Source: Nematostella vectensis
Lineage: Eukaryota > Cnidaria > Anthozoa > Actiniaria > Edwardsiidae
Direction of reading: 5' to 3'
Assembly (NCBI RefSeq): GCF_932526225.1
Contig: NC_064041.1
Span: forward strand, 6,097,042-6,161,041
Length of the DNA stretch: 64,000 nt
Below, piece after piece: positions 22,209 through 35,400 of the stretch (its first letter is position 1; every line of letters starts with the position of its first letter). The notes beneath the pieces are model-generated. The model was not told the origin of the DNA. It made no database searches and saw only the letters and a program-made list of their open reading frames with translations. A program made the position numbers and the translations under genes.

Positions 22209-25200
22209 CTGCAACAAAAATACAAAAACATAAGCTATCCTTGTTTGAATACACCATAAAATAGCTAGCCATCATCTAACTGCTATATAAAATAAGCTAT
22301 GAATCAACGCATGGTTGTATGTTGTATGCTTCTGTAAAACAGGTAGTTGCATTGACCATGTGTTGACTCAAAGCTTGTTTATACCTAGCCTGCAGAATAT
22401 CTAGTTTTTTTTTTACAGCTTGGCAGTAGTCTTTAGTCTAGTTATACCATGGTATCTAAAATGGGTTGCAACAAAGAATCAACTTTCTCAAACATGCCAT
22501 TCATCACAGTTTATTTACTGGGGCAGTAACCTTAAATAAGTGACAAAGGCAAAAAAATTCAATAAGACAACATGATCATGGCTGTGTCAATGGACAGACC
22601 CCACAAAAGTACACCTCAACAATAGAGGCTACAATCTAAGTTGTCAACTAAAGCGAGTCACATCGCACATTTTGTGCTCATGAGAAGTTCAAAATGCAAC
22701 AAGTTCAAACTATTGGAGTTCTGCTGTATCTTTGTATTTTATATTGATAAGATACTTATATTGATATTGAACTGATTACCTTAGCCTTATTCATCATTAT
22801 GGCAAAAGATTGTCTTTCCTTTGAAGCTTCTTCGCTTGTTCGCCTGAAAAACAAACACTTTCAAATCTGCAATATTATGTAGAGCCCCAACTCAATGGCA
22901 AAGGTAACACTTTCAACTTTTGATAAACAACTGATCGCAAGGCAAGATCATGAGGATTATTGGGTAAAATATATTATAGCTGAATTTGTTGCTGCGTAAC
23001 CACTGAAAATCTAAATCCATTCCTTCTCTAGGAATAGCTTGTAGTCAACCATACCACCATGACCAATTAATTTCCTTGCTGTGTGCAATCAAATGGTTTA
23101 TCACCCAACAGTGAAAACATAAAAGCCATCAATTGGTTTAGATCGCTCATTGACAATGTGCTATTCCAAAACAAGACAAAGATTTGGGATTTGATTAGTT
23201 TGCACAAGAAAATATTTGGCTGTAATTGTAAAATAAAACTGACACTTACCGGTAAAATAATACATAAGCTTCTACACTCGACACAAATGACTCTGAAACT
23301 AAAACACACCAGTTGCAATTAATGTAATTCCCTTGAATTGCACTGCGCACCCCTTCTGCACATAGTTGCGCGCGCTGTTTGTTCGAATTTTCCGGTATTA
23401 AGTGGGCGCAGGCCACAGTTGTACAAGAAAACACAGCAAAAGGCACACGTTTTTTACTTAAAATCGCTTTGACAGAAAAACGAAGCCGGTTACCCCCATT
23501 TTTTATTTGCTGAAATAGTTAAATATATACGGAAAAATGATATACTGAAAGAAGAAAAAAGGTTGGGTAGTAGAAAATTTGTTATTTTTCTTAAAAGCCG
23601 TAAAAATACTTCAAAATGGCGCTTTTTACCGCATGAATAGTGGCGAAAACAATGTCTTTTAGTGCGATCTCTTAAATGTGATTTGTTTTGAGCGTTAGCT
23701 ACTACGGGTTATTGTTTAGGAGATCGGATTTTGGCAGCTCGACAAACAGAACATAATTTTTTAAAGACTATAGGCACTCTTTTTGAAAATTGAGTTGGGA
23801 TTTTTCCTTGTGCGATCAGTAAAAACGTGTCATTTCTCTACGCCCCTCTGTTGTGAAAACGAAATATTGTTTATGCCAAGTTTAAAAAAAATCTGGGTTG
23901 TAGAACTATTTCAAGGGAATTACCTTAATCAAAGTTATCGAATCCAGACAAGCAAAATATCACTTTTAACAAGCAAAAAGATTCTTTGATCAATATTCCA
24001 TAGCTGTCAACCTGACTTGAACGACATAACGGAAAAACCCTGAGCATGCACACTTTGAAGAGATGGAGATGGATGGCCATCAGTTACTTGTATTCCGGAC
24101 TGAGAACAAGAGGCCGAAATGCACATACCCAGATTTTGGCTTTTTAAGATAATTTTTCCTTGATCTTCCTTGCGCTATGTATGGGCTCAGGGACGAAAAC
24201 CTCAAAGTTCAATGATACTTTACAAAAAGTCGCACCAATTATAAAAAAGTCGCATTTGATATTTTGTTTGATATTACTCACTAAGTACTTGATGTATTAT
24301 TTGATGTGAAATGAGCTTATTGGAAATGTCAAGACATGTTTTTCCGTCATGTCGACTTGGACAGGAATCTTGTGAAATGTGAAAAAGCCCAAAAGAGCCA
24401 ATGCAGGTGAATACAGAGAATGTATAACATTCTCACAAAAATTAGGCTGGTGATGAAGTAAAAAACCTGGGGACACCCGCCTAATGCGGGTGATTGGGCA
24501 GGTGAGTGACAGCTATGTAATTCTGAACATAACAATTAATTGAGTATTTCAAGAGCTTATCTACTCTTTAAGCTACTGGTAATCGTTTTTCTATATTGCA
24601 TGACCAAAAGAGCTGGTATTTGATTTACTGTAAGTGGCTTAAAGAAAATAGTAATTAAAGCCGCATTGTCACCAGTTTACTTCCGGTCGATTATGTAAGA
24701 ATCTCCTATGATTTTTAACGGAAAACACACAAAAATATTTCAAAATATTGAAAGCAGTGTGTCTATTGGAAGTTTCTTTGAGGATGTGATTGATAATTTA
24801 GAGCGGATGGCCTGTTAAATGTTTCAGACTCTTTTGTCTTTTAATGGTTGAAATTTTCGTCACACCTCCTGCAGTAAACTGGTGACAATGCAGCTTTAAT
24901 TACAGACAGACTTACCTTCTGTCACCCAGGAGTCGTTGAACTCAAACCATGTATTGCTGATGTAGTTTTTAGCAAAAGCAATATAGTGACCAGCTGAAAG
25001 ATAGGTAGAAAAACAAGGGTGACCACAACGGCAAGAATTACAATACTCACTGAGCACTGTAAAGGATTACCACATAGAAACATCAACCATTACATCCGCT
25101 CAGGTAGATAATCAAGGATACCACATAGAAATGGCAACCATTACACCAACTGAGGTAGATAATCAAGGGATACCACATAGAAACATCAACAATTACACCC

Positions 25201-28200
25201 ACTGAGAGGTAGATAATCAAGGGATACCACATAGAAATGGCAACCATTACAACAACTGAGGTAGGTAATCAAGGGATACCACATAGAAACACAAACCATT
25301 ACACCCACTGAGGTAGATAACCAAGGGATACCACATAGAAACAGCAACCATAACAACCACTGAGGTAGATAACCAAGGGATACCACAAAGAAATACGGCC
25401 ATTACACCCAGGTAGATAATCAAGGGATACCACATAGAAACAGCAACCATTACACCCACTGAGGTAGATAACCAAGGATACTAAGAGTGGAAAGATCTTT
25501 AGTGACACACGCTTCACTTGTTAACAAGGGGACAAGGGTTCAAACTTGGACCAGGTCAACTTGGAGAGACAGTAAGAGAAACATACCGCACATCTTCTGA
25601 CCACTGCCATGCCATGCTAGGTACATAGATCATGTAACACTATACCTCCTACGTTGCCATGGTGAGTGATGATAGCTGTCAAGTCATAACATGTGCTCTT
25701 CTCTACTAAGCCTCGTGATTCTGGGAACACACATGTAATGTATAAGAAAACAGTTGATCAAGCTAGAAAAAGAACCCCTAGAGAGGAAAACAAGAAAAAA
25801 ATCCTTCACCCTTCAAGGAATAACAAAATTGCTCCAGTAGACATAAAAATATCTGTTGATTACAAGGAAACGCTGACGCCTCATTTAAAAAAGTTGTCGT
25901 CTAGATGGCACATATGGGGGAAAAGGGAAATGTCCAAGAGATTCTATAGAAAAGATGCAGATCTCACATGAGCAGAGACGTCAACTTAAGATCATTCAGG
26001 AAAAGGTCTGACCTCACCTTGTTCATCCTCTTGGGCATTAAATTGACGACAAAGGAGAGAAGAGGAAGGAGGTTTGGTTTGTTGTTAGGGGGGAAAGGTT
26101 CTACTCACCCTTGACAATGAATGGTTTCATGTCCAGCCCAGTGATAGGAAAGGAGATGAAGTGACTGATTTTGGAAGAGAAGTACATCTCATGACGAAAC
26201 CTCTTCAGGTGGACACACAATATCTGAAGAAGATTGAGTGATAAATATTCATCTCTCCCAGGGTTATACATAAGGCACTGACCATTAGAAACGTGTTGGG
26301 TGGGGGTGGAAAAAAACTGGTACATGATAAAAAAAACTGAAAAAAATGGATACAGCCCAAAACAGACATAAAAAATGCATAAACGATTTAAAAAAAATTC
26401 ATATGCACGTCTTGGAGACAAGAAAAGAAAAACATGCACGACTAAAACCTCCCATCCCATCACTTTTCTAATGGTTTTCTTTTTGCTGCCTTATACAGTT
26501 CTGAAGGACCTGTACTTGAGGACCTATGTGACACCAGGCACAAGCAGAATACATAGGTAACAGGTATACACCTATGTGACACAAGGCACCACAGAATACA
26601 TAGGTAACAGGTATACACCTATGTGACACCAGGCACAACAGAATACATAGGTAACAGGTATACACCTATGTGACACCAGGCACAACAGAATACATAGGTA
26701 ACAGGTATACACCTATGTGACACCAGGCACAACAGAATACATGGGTAACAGGTATACACCTATGTGACACCAGGCACAAGTAGAATACATAGGTAACAGG
26801 TATACACCTATGTGACACCAGGCACAACAGAATACATAGGTAACAGGTATACACCTATGTGACACCAGGCACAACAGAATACATAGGTAACAGGTATACA
26901 CCTATGTGACACCAGGCACAAGCAAAATACATAGGTAACAGGTATACACCTATGTGACACCAGGCACAAGCAGAATACATAGGTAACAGGTATACACCTA
27001 TGTGACACCAGGCACAACAGAATACATACAGTAGGTAACAGGTATACACCTATGTGACACCAGGCACAACAGAATACATAGGTAACAGGTATACACCTAT
27101 GTGACACCAGGCACAAGCAGAATACGTAGGTAACAGGTATACACCTATGTGACACCAGGCACAACAGAATACATAAGTAACAGGTATACACCTATGTGAC
27201 ACCAGGCACAACAGAATACATAGGTAACAGGTATACACCTATGTGACACCAGGCACAACAGAATACATAGGTAACAGGTATACACCTATGTGACACCAGG
27301 CACAACAGAATACATAGGTAACAGGTATACACCTATGTGACACCAGGCACAACAGAATACATACAGTAGGTAACAGGTATACACCTATGTGACACCAGGC
27401 ACAACAGAATACATAGGTAACAGGTATACACCTATGTGACACCAGGCACAAACAGAATACATAGGTAACAGGTATACACCTATGTGACACCAGGCACAAC
27501 AGAATACATAGGTAACAGGTATACACCTATGTGACACCAGGCACAAGCAGAATACATAGGTAACAGGTATACACCTATGTGACACCAGGCACAACAGAAT
27601 ACGTAGGTAACAGGTATACACCTATGTGACACCAGGCACAAGCAGAATACATAGGTAACAGGTATACACCTATGTGACACAAGGCACAACAATACATAGG
27701 TAACAGGTATACACCTATGTGACACCAGGCACAACAGAATACGTAGGTAACAGGTATACACCTATGTGACACCAGGCACAACAGAATACGTAGGTAACAG
27801 GTATACACCTATGTGACACCAGGCACAACAGAATACGTAGGTAACAGGTATACACCTATGTGACACCAGGCACAAGCAGAATACATAGGTAACAGGTATA
27901 CACCTATGTGACACCAGGCACAAGCAGAATACATAGGTAACAGGTATACACCTATGTGACACAAGGCACAACAATACATAGGTAACAGGTATACACCTAT
28001 GTGACACCAGGCACAACAGAATACGTAGGTAACAGGTATACACCTATGTGACACCAGGCACAACAGAATACGTAGGTAACAGGTATACACCTATGTGACA
28101 CCAGGCACAACAGAATACATAGGTAACAGGTATACACCCATGTGACACCAGGCACAACAGAATACATGGGTAACAGGTATACACCTATGTGACACCAGGC

Positions 28201-29433
28201 ACAACAGAATACATAGGTAACAGGTATACACCTATGTGACACCAGGCACAAGCAGAATACATAGGTAACAGGTATACACCTATGTGACACCAGGCACAAC
28301 AATACATAGGTAACAGGTATACACCTATGTGACACCAGGCACAACAGAATACGTAGGTAACAGGTATACACCTATGTGACACCAGGCACAACAGAATACG
28401 TAGGTAACAGGTATACACCTATGTGACACCAGGCACAACAGAATACGTAGGTAACAGGTATACACCCATGTGACACCAGGCACAACAGAATACATAGGTA
28501 ACAGGTATACACCTATGTGACACCAGGCACAACAGAATACATGGGTAACAGGTATACACCTATGTGACACCAGGCACAACAGAATACATAGGTAACAGGT
28601 ATACACCTATGTGACACCAGGCACAACAGAATACATAGGTAACAGGTATACACCTATGTGACACCAGGCACAACAGAATACATAGGTAACAGGTATACAC
28701 CTATGTGACACCAGGCACAAGCAGAATACATAGGTAACAGGTATACACCTATTTCAATAAAGGTTGTCAGTGCGAACGGCGCATGGCAGTTGCCAAATGG
28801 CAGTTCTATGACCGGAAGGTGTTTATGGGTAGTAATTATTTGTAAAAATAAAGGTGATAAATTAACTCAAGCGATACCAAAACCATATAATAATTATATT
28901 AAATGGATAGTTATATGTTTTATTTGTTTGAATTTGAAACAAATATTTTGGGATCCATGGGTCGTTTCGGTTGTAGAACTGCAATTTGTCAATGGCCATT
29001 TGCCATTTGCACTGACAACGTTTTTTTAAATAGGTGTATATAATCAATACTGAATTTGACTGCAATGGAGACTATGGACTGCAAGACTTGTCAACTTACC
29101 TCAGGCAGCTGTAGAACTTTGCACAGTTTGATGCCATTTCTGAGTCTGAGGGAAAAGCAATGCAGATTTTAATACAGTGACATTACAGGTCTTGCTATCA
29201 TGATTAAAATTAATTTAAATGGAAACCTCAATCATACTTTTACTGGATTTTGTGTAATACTTTACTTACTTCTGACACTTCTCACAGCTGTACATATTAT
29301 CACCTGTTACAAGAAACAGAACATGGTGATCATCGGAGTTTAAAAAAAACATTCAGAGTACTGTTAATGCTCACTTTAGTGTCTGGTCTCAAATACTGCA
29401 TGCCTACTCTAAGGCACAAAATATCTAATAGGC

Positions 29434-29479
<46 letters not shown>

Positions 29480-32400
29480 GCAACAACAGTAATAATAACA
29501 ACATTAACAACAATAATAATAAAGCTTTCTTTGTGAGGGTAGCACTTAATATCAGTGATAACATACACATGGCCCTTGTAACAAAAATGTATATAAAAAA
29601 GAATGTGTTTTACTCTACTCCCAGCTTGGTATAGGTAGGCATAGCTCATTGTTTATCAATATGCCACTTGCTGGGCACCTGCATTTGTGGGAAGAATTCA
29701 AAACTACCTTGCCTTATTGGGTGCCCACCCTCAAAATTAAGTCAATTTACTGCCTAATGGAGGTTGGCTTCTTTGTCAAGGTGTCACAATACTTTTTCTC
29801 AATACTTTTTCTCAAATTATATGGATATGAATGTGCCTGTGACCCCTGTTTTCTTAATGTTTTTGTATCACTACTCCCCCCCCCCCCCCCACACACACAC
29901 ACACACACACAGTTACTCAAGGTCAGCTGTTGTAACACACAGTAAGCCTATGTGTACCTTTGAGCTCATCAGCTGAGAAGAATGCAGACAGACAATCCTG
30001 CAGGGAGACTTGGGGGCCAAATAACCACCTGAATATGCATAGTTATTAGAAAACTAAGCTAAAATTGCCAGTACCCAGCGAGACAAAGAGAGACAAATTT
30101 GGAAGATACAGGTGGGTATATAAGGGGGGTGTATGGGCATGTGTACCCTCATCATCTGTTTTTTTAGATTCACCAAGTTTTTCACATTTTCACAATCCTC
30201 TACTCCTACCTTCCCCTAATATAAAGCGAGCGACGCCTGCCTAAAAATGCCTGCGAGGGAGGCTTACCCTACCCTGGGTTCTTCATGTAAGCAGTACTCA
30301 TAATATACTCTAACTTGAACCCCACCCCCAGTCAACTAGAGACACCACTACTAACTACTAAACTATAGCCTCACATAATCAGTTAGTGTTACCTCTGCGC
30401 CTAGGCAAATACAAACAACATCTGCTCCTTGTCAGTGTCCTATATATCCTCCTGCAGGGACATGTATACCATCAGTGTGTCCTACCTCCGAACCCAGTCA
30501 AAAATAGACAACATCCACCCCTTGTCCAAATCAGCAAACTCTCCTCCCCGGGAACATGTGACTAGCGGCGCACACTGGGAGGCATGGATAACAGTTAACT
30601 CATCTTTACCTAGCAAACATTAAAAAAAAAAACATTAAGTCTATTTACTAAACTAACATTTGATGTACACTCTGCCTTTTGTTTATTTAATAATGATTAA
30701 CATACTAATATTATTTCTTACCAGGAATTGGAAGGGATAAGTCTTGAAAAGTCTCGATTCTAGAAGACACCTAAAAAGATACACAGAATTTTATTAAAGA
30801 GATTGTGCAAAGGAACAGTGTTGGAAAACGAATCATGCACTATTCACACAAGTGATGTTCTAGTGTTTGTGTGGCATATTGCATGATTGCTTTATTAATG
30901 GCAAAAATACCATGCAAGCAGTGGAGGATCAGCAAAGATAAACAGTTTAGAATAGCAAATAATTTACTCACTCTATTACATGTGAGACACTGCACTGAGC
31001 TTTGGACTTTGCCATCAAACAAGTCAGTTATTATGCTCCGGTAGTTAAAAGTCTTCTTTTTATCTATGAAAGAAAACAAAACTCTGGCAAAGGCAATTTT
31101 GATAACAGAAGTAGTAAACCATGTAACTTTATGGCAATACAATGAGCACCTACAACTGAAACCAAGAAACTGACCAGAGACCTGACTACACAGTACAACA
31201 ACTGCAAACAAGATACCTGACCAGAGAACTGCCTACACAGTACAACAACTGCAAACTAGACAATGTGCAACACAGCACAACTACTGCAAACAAACTAGAG
31301 CACCTGCAACACAGCACAACAACTGCAAACAAGAGCAACTAAAACACAGCACAACAACTGCAAACAAGAGTATCTACAACACAGTACAACAACTGCAAAC
31401 AAGAGTATCTACAACACAGTACAACAACAGAAAACTAGAGCAACTAAAACACAGCATAACAACTGCAAACAAGAGTATCTACAACACAGTACAACAACTG
31501 AGAACTACTGTAGATATCTACAACACAGCACAACAATTGAGAACTACTGTAGCTACATGTATCTACAACACAGCACAACAACTGAGAACTACTGTAGATA
31601 TCTACAACACAGCACAACAACTGAGAACTACTGTAGATATCTACAACACAGCACAACAACTGAAAACTACTGTAGATATCTACAACACAGCACAACAACT
31701 GAAAACTAGAGTATCTACAACACTTCACAACAACTGAGTACCTGAGTACGACTCCTACCTGTACCTTTCTTTGTGGTTGATCGTTTGAACCTATTGAGAG
31801 ATGAATTCTTCTTTGCGTCATTGGCACTGACTGGTCTCTTGTTTTCTCCATCTTTAGGGGACATTAGTTCATTGTTACTTGCTTTAGAATTATCTATAGC
31901 TGATAAATCTGCAAAAAAATACAATAGAACTCCATCAATAAGAACATGTACTGGACCTAAACTGTCCTCATTAACAAGTCATTCTCATCTGTAAACATAT
32001 ACACCTATTTCAAAATACACCTATTTCACAAAAGGTTGTCAGTGCAAATGGCGAATGGCAAATGGAGAATATCTGCTAATTATTTGTAAATGTGTAGTAA
32101 TGGGTACTTATTATTGGTAAAATTAAAGGTGTTAAATAAAGTCCAGCAATGTCAGAGCCAAGCATCCGTAACCTTTAATGGATATTAATTGTTTTGATTT
32201 ATCCATATTCTTCGAGACGCATGGTTACTGCCATTTGCCAATGGCCATTTGTCATTTGCACTGACAACCTTTATTGAAATAGGTGTCGTCAAAGCAAATG
32301 GCAAATGGCAGTTCTGCTTTAACAAAAATAATATGGGACTCATCACACATTGTGGTAAATGTGTTATAAGTTTATTTCTATAATAAATAATATAACGACC

Positions 32401-35400
32401 GAAAGGACCCATGGATCTCATAATATCTGTTCGAAATTCAGAAAAATGTTAATAGAACATACAACTGTCAATTAAATATAGTTAATGTATGGCTCTGACA
32501 TTGCTTAAAAAAATACTACCCATAAACACCTTTTAGTCATAGAACTGCCATTCACTGTTCGGGCTGACAACCTTCATTGAAATAGGTATATACTGTATCT
32601 AATATTGTCCAGTATCATTATCAACATACTTGCATCTTCCTCAGCCATGTCAATATCAATCTGAACTTCTGATGGGTCATGGACTACACTGGCTTGCTGG
32701 GAATCAAGCTGCATCTCTTCATCTGTGTCTGATGAGGGTGTACCATGTGGATGGATAGGCGTGTACTTATTGACGCTTCTTCCAGTCCCAGTATCCATGT
32801 CCTCGTCTACAGGGGAAAAAAAATAGATGTTCAGATTCTTTATTCTCTGAAGACCTCCTACAAATGGTTCCCTTATAATAAAATAATACAGATTTACCCT
32901 TTTATTTCCCTCTATTTACCGTGTGGTAAGGAACATACTGTGTACATACTATCTAAGAATTTACCCTTTTATAAAAGAATGTGTTCACCCTCTCATAATG
33001 GAATGTAAAAGAGTGTGTTCACCCTCTCATAATGGAATGTAAAAGAATGTGTTCACCCTCTCATAATGGAATGTAAAAGAATGTGTTCACCCTCTCATAA
33101 TGGAATGTAAAAGAATGTGTTCACCCTCTCATAATGGAATGTAAAAGAATGTGTTCACCCTCTCATAATGGAATGTAAAAGAATGTGTTCACCCTCTCAT
33201 AATGGAATGTAAAAGAATGTGTTCACCCTCTCATAATGGAATGTAAAAGAATGTGTTCACCCTCTCATAATGGAATGTAAAAGAATGTGTTCACCCTCTC
33301 ATAATGGAATGTAAAAGAATGTGTTCACCCTCTCATAATGGAATGTAAAAGAATGTGTTCACCCTCTCATAATGGAATGTAAAAGAATGTGTAGGGTTGA
33401 CGAGTCACTGTCACTTTCAAGTGTGGGTATTGGTTGTTTAAGTTTTTCATGAAGCTGCTAAAAATGTATGTATTAACCCGTTTACCCTTGCACAGGAGTG
33501 TATCCATTCTCTTATAAAAGAATGTGTACCCTCTGATAAGGGATTTATTTACCCTCTGTTATGCCTGAGGATTGCCTGACGAGACTAGTACCTCCAAGCA
33601 ACCTGGACTTTGCCTGGATATTTGGGTCGTCATCATCATCTGACGAATCACTGTCACTCGCGGGTGTGGTTATTGGTTGTTTAAGTTCTTCATGAAGCTG
33701 ATCCATGATACATCTTAGAAATTCTTGGGCATCCTGGATTATATCATATTGAAAATCAGGAGGTAACAGAGTATTACAAAATAATAGCAATAATATATAA
33801 TAACATAATATAATAACAATAATGTATTTTTAATGATTAATATGCTGGAAAACACAAATATGCATAGAAATATTGCACCAAATTCCAAATATAAATTATT
33901 GGACATGATATGAAAATATCCCATAAGTCTTGACTATAAAAGGATGGGTAATAAGTGTTTATTTTATGTTTTTATTTTACCAAACAAATATTTCATGCAA
34001 GATTTTAGCCCCTTTTTCCTTCCTGTGTTTCTCCTGCCAATCATGGCCTTGGCAAATGGCCACTATGAATTAATTGAAATTGAGATAAAAGAGCAGGCTG
34101 GATTCATTGTTTCTCTGTGGATTTCCTTTTTTCTTTGCCAAATATCTGAAAATAGAAGGGGCCGGAGCCCGCTCGGATGACGCCTAGATCCGTCCACTCT
34201 TTTGGCAATATATACTCACTTGCTGTCCATATCCACGGAACTGTGAGTTGACAGCCCGTATACTGCGCAGCAGCTGTGTAGGGACAATATACTTGGACCT
34301 GGGTAAATAAAGGAGCACCTTGACAGAAACACCACTTACCCCCTTGATGATAAACTAGTACTAGAACACACCTTTAAAAGTGCTCTAGATCCCAAGGAGA
34401 GGATATTTCCCATTCATTTTTTACTGTCATTCATTTAATGTGTGTGTATTTTCTTGGCCGTTTGTGGCTTTCTCATATTTTATTGCAACTCACTTTCTAT
34501 CCACCAGCATGCAAACCTTACCTCTTACCAGCCTTGTTCGTTCTTTTTCCCTACCCTCACTACCTTCCCTACCCACCACACCCTACCCTTTCCACTCAGG
34601 CCCGTACCCAGGGGGGGGGGGGGGGGCAAGGGGTGTGAACACAGTCCCCCCACAATGGCCAAAGGTCCATTTACGGTCCTCAATAGACGTGCTATTTGTA
34701 GACAAAACAATAAAGCATAAGCTAGATCACTCTGGTATGTAGCTGAATCCAGCAATAAACATCCAGTGGAGATACTGCAAAGGCATAAGAAAAATCCTTT
34801 TTTTTTTGAGGGGGGTGGTCAGATTTCTATCAGAGACCCCCCCCCCCCCCCCCCCGGAAAAATTAGGTCCACCCTCCCTCCCCCTCCACACTAGATGCCA
34901 CAGTGTGATGACCTCTTTTACATCATGTGTAAGTGGAGTAAACTTCACTTTGTGAATTAATTTCACAAACACCAAATGTCTAGACCTAATTGCCAATTGC
35001 TTTTAAACAAATTTTCTGTTTTCTTTTTCTTTGTAGAAAACCAATCCCTAATTCTCTCTAACAGCTAGGGTGGAATAAGCTGTGTGGTTCTTACCCATAA
35101 TCAGCTTCATCAATTCTCTATTATTTTTTTTTTCATTAATTTACACTTGTTTCCAGTCGCATGTGCTTTTCGTTTGGAGTTTTGTTGTTGTTGTTGTTGT
35201 TGATAGAAGCCATTAAACAGTCATGATAGCCTTTGAACTGCTTATCCCTAACCACCAGGCATGATGGGGGTCGTATACAGGGGGGTAACAATTGGTTAGA
35301 GCTCTAGCCGCCATTGTGGCGGCATAAAGGATTCTATCACCAAAAACAAATAGCAACTGGGAAGCCAAAAGCACAAGATGCACTTGTGACTGAAAACGAA

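Noticed and set aside
26468-28606. Many overlapping Cys/Tyr/Val-rich ORFs
   Set aside because: All are readings of the 47-bp satellite. The ORF ends move with the repeat period and there is no independent coding signal.
26525-28745. CRISPR-like array
   Set aside because: Repeats are contiguous without unique spacers, in a eukaryotic intron.
29250-29492. Poly-glutamine protein
   Set aside because: It is a CAA microsatellite in an intron and overlaps a minus-strand USP exon at 29270-29303.
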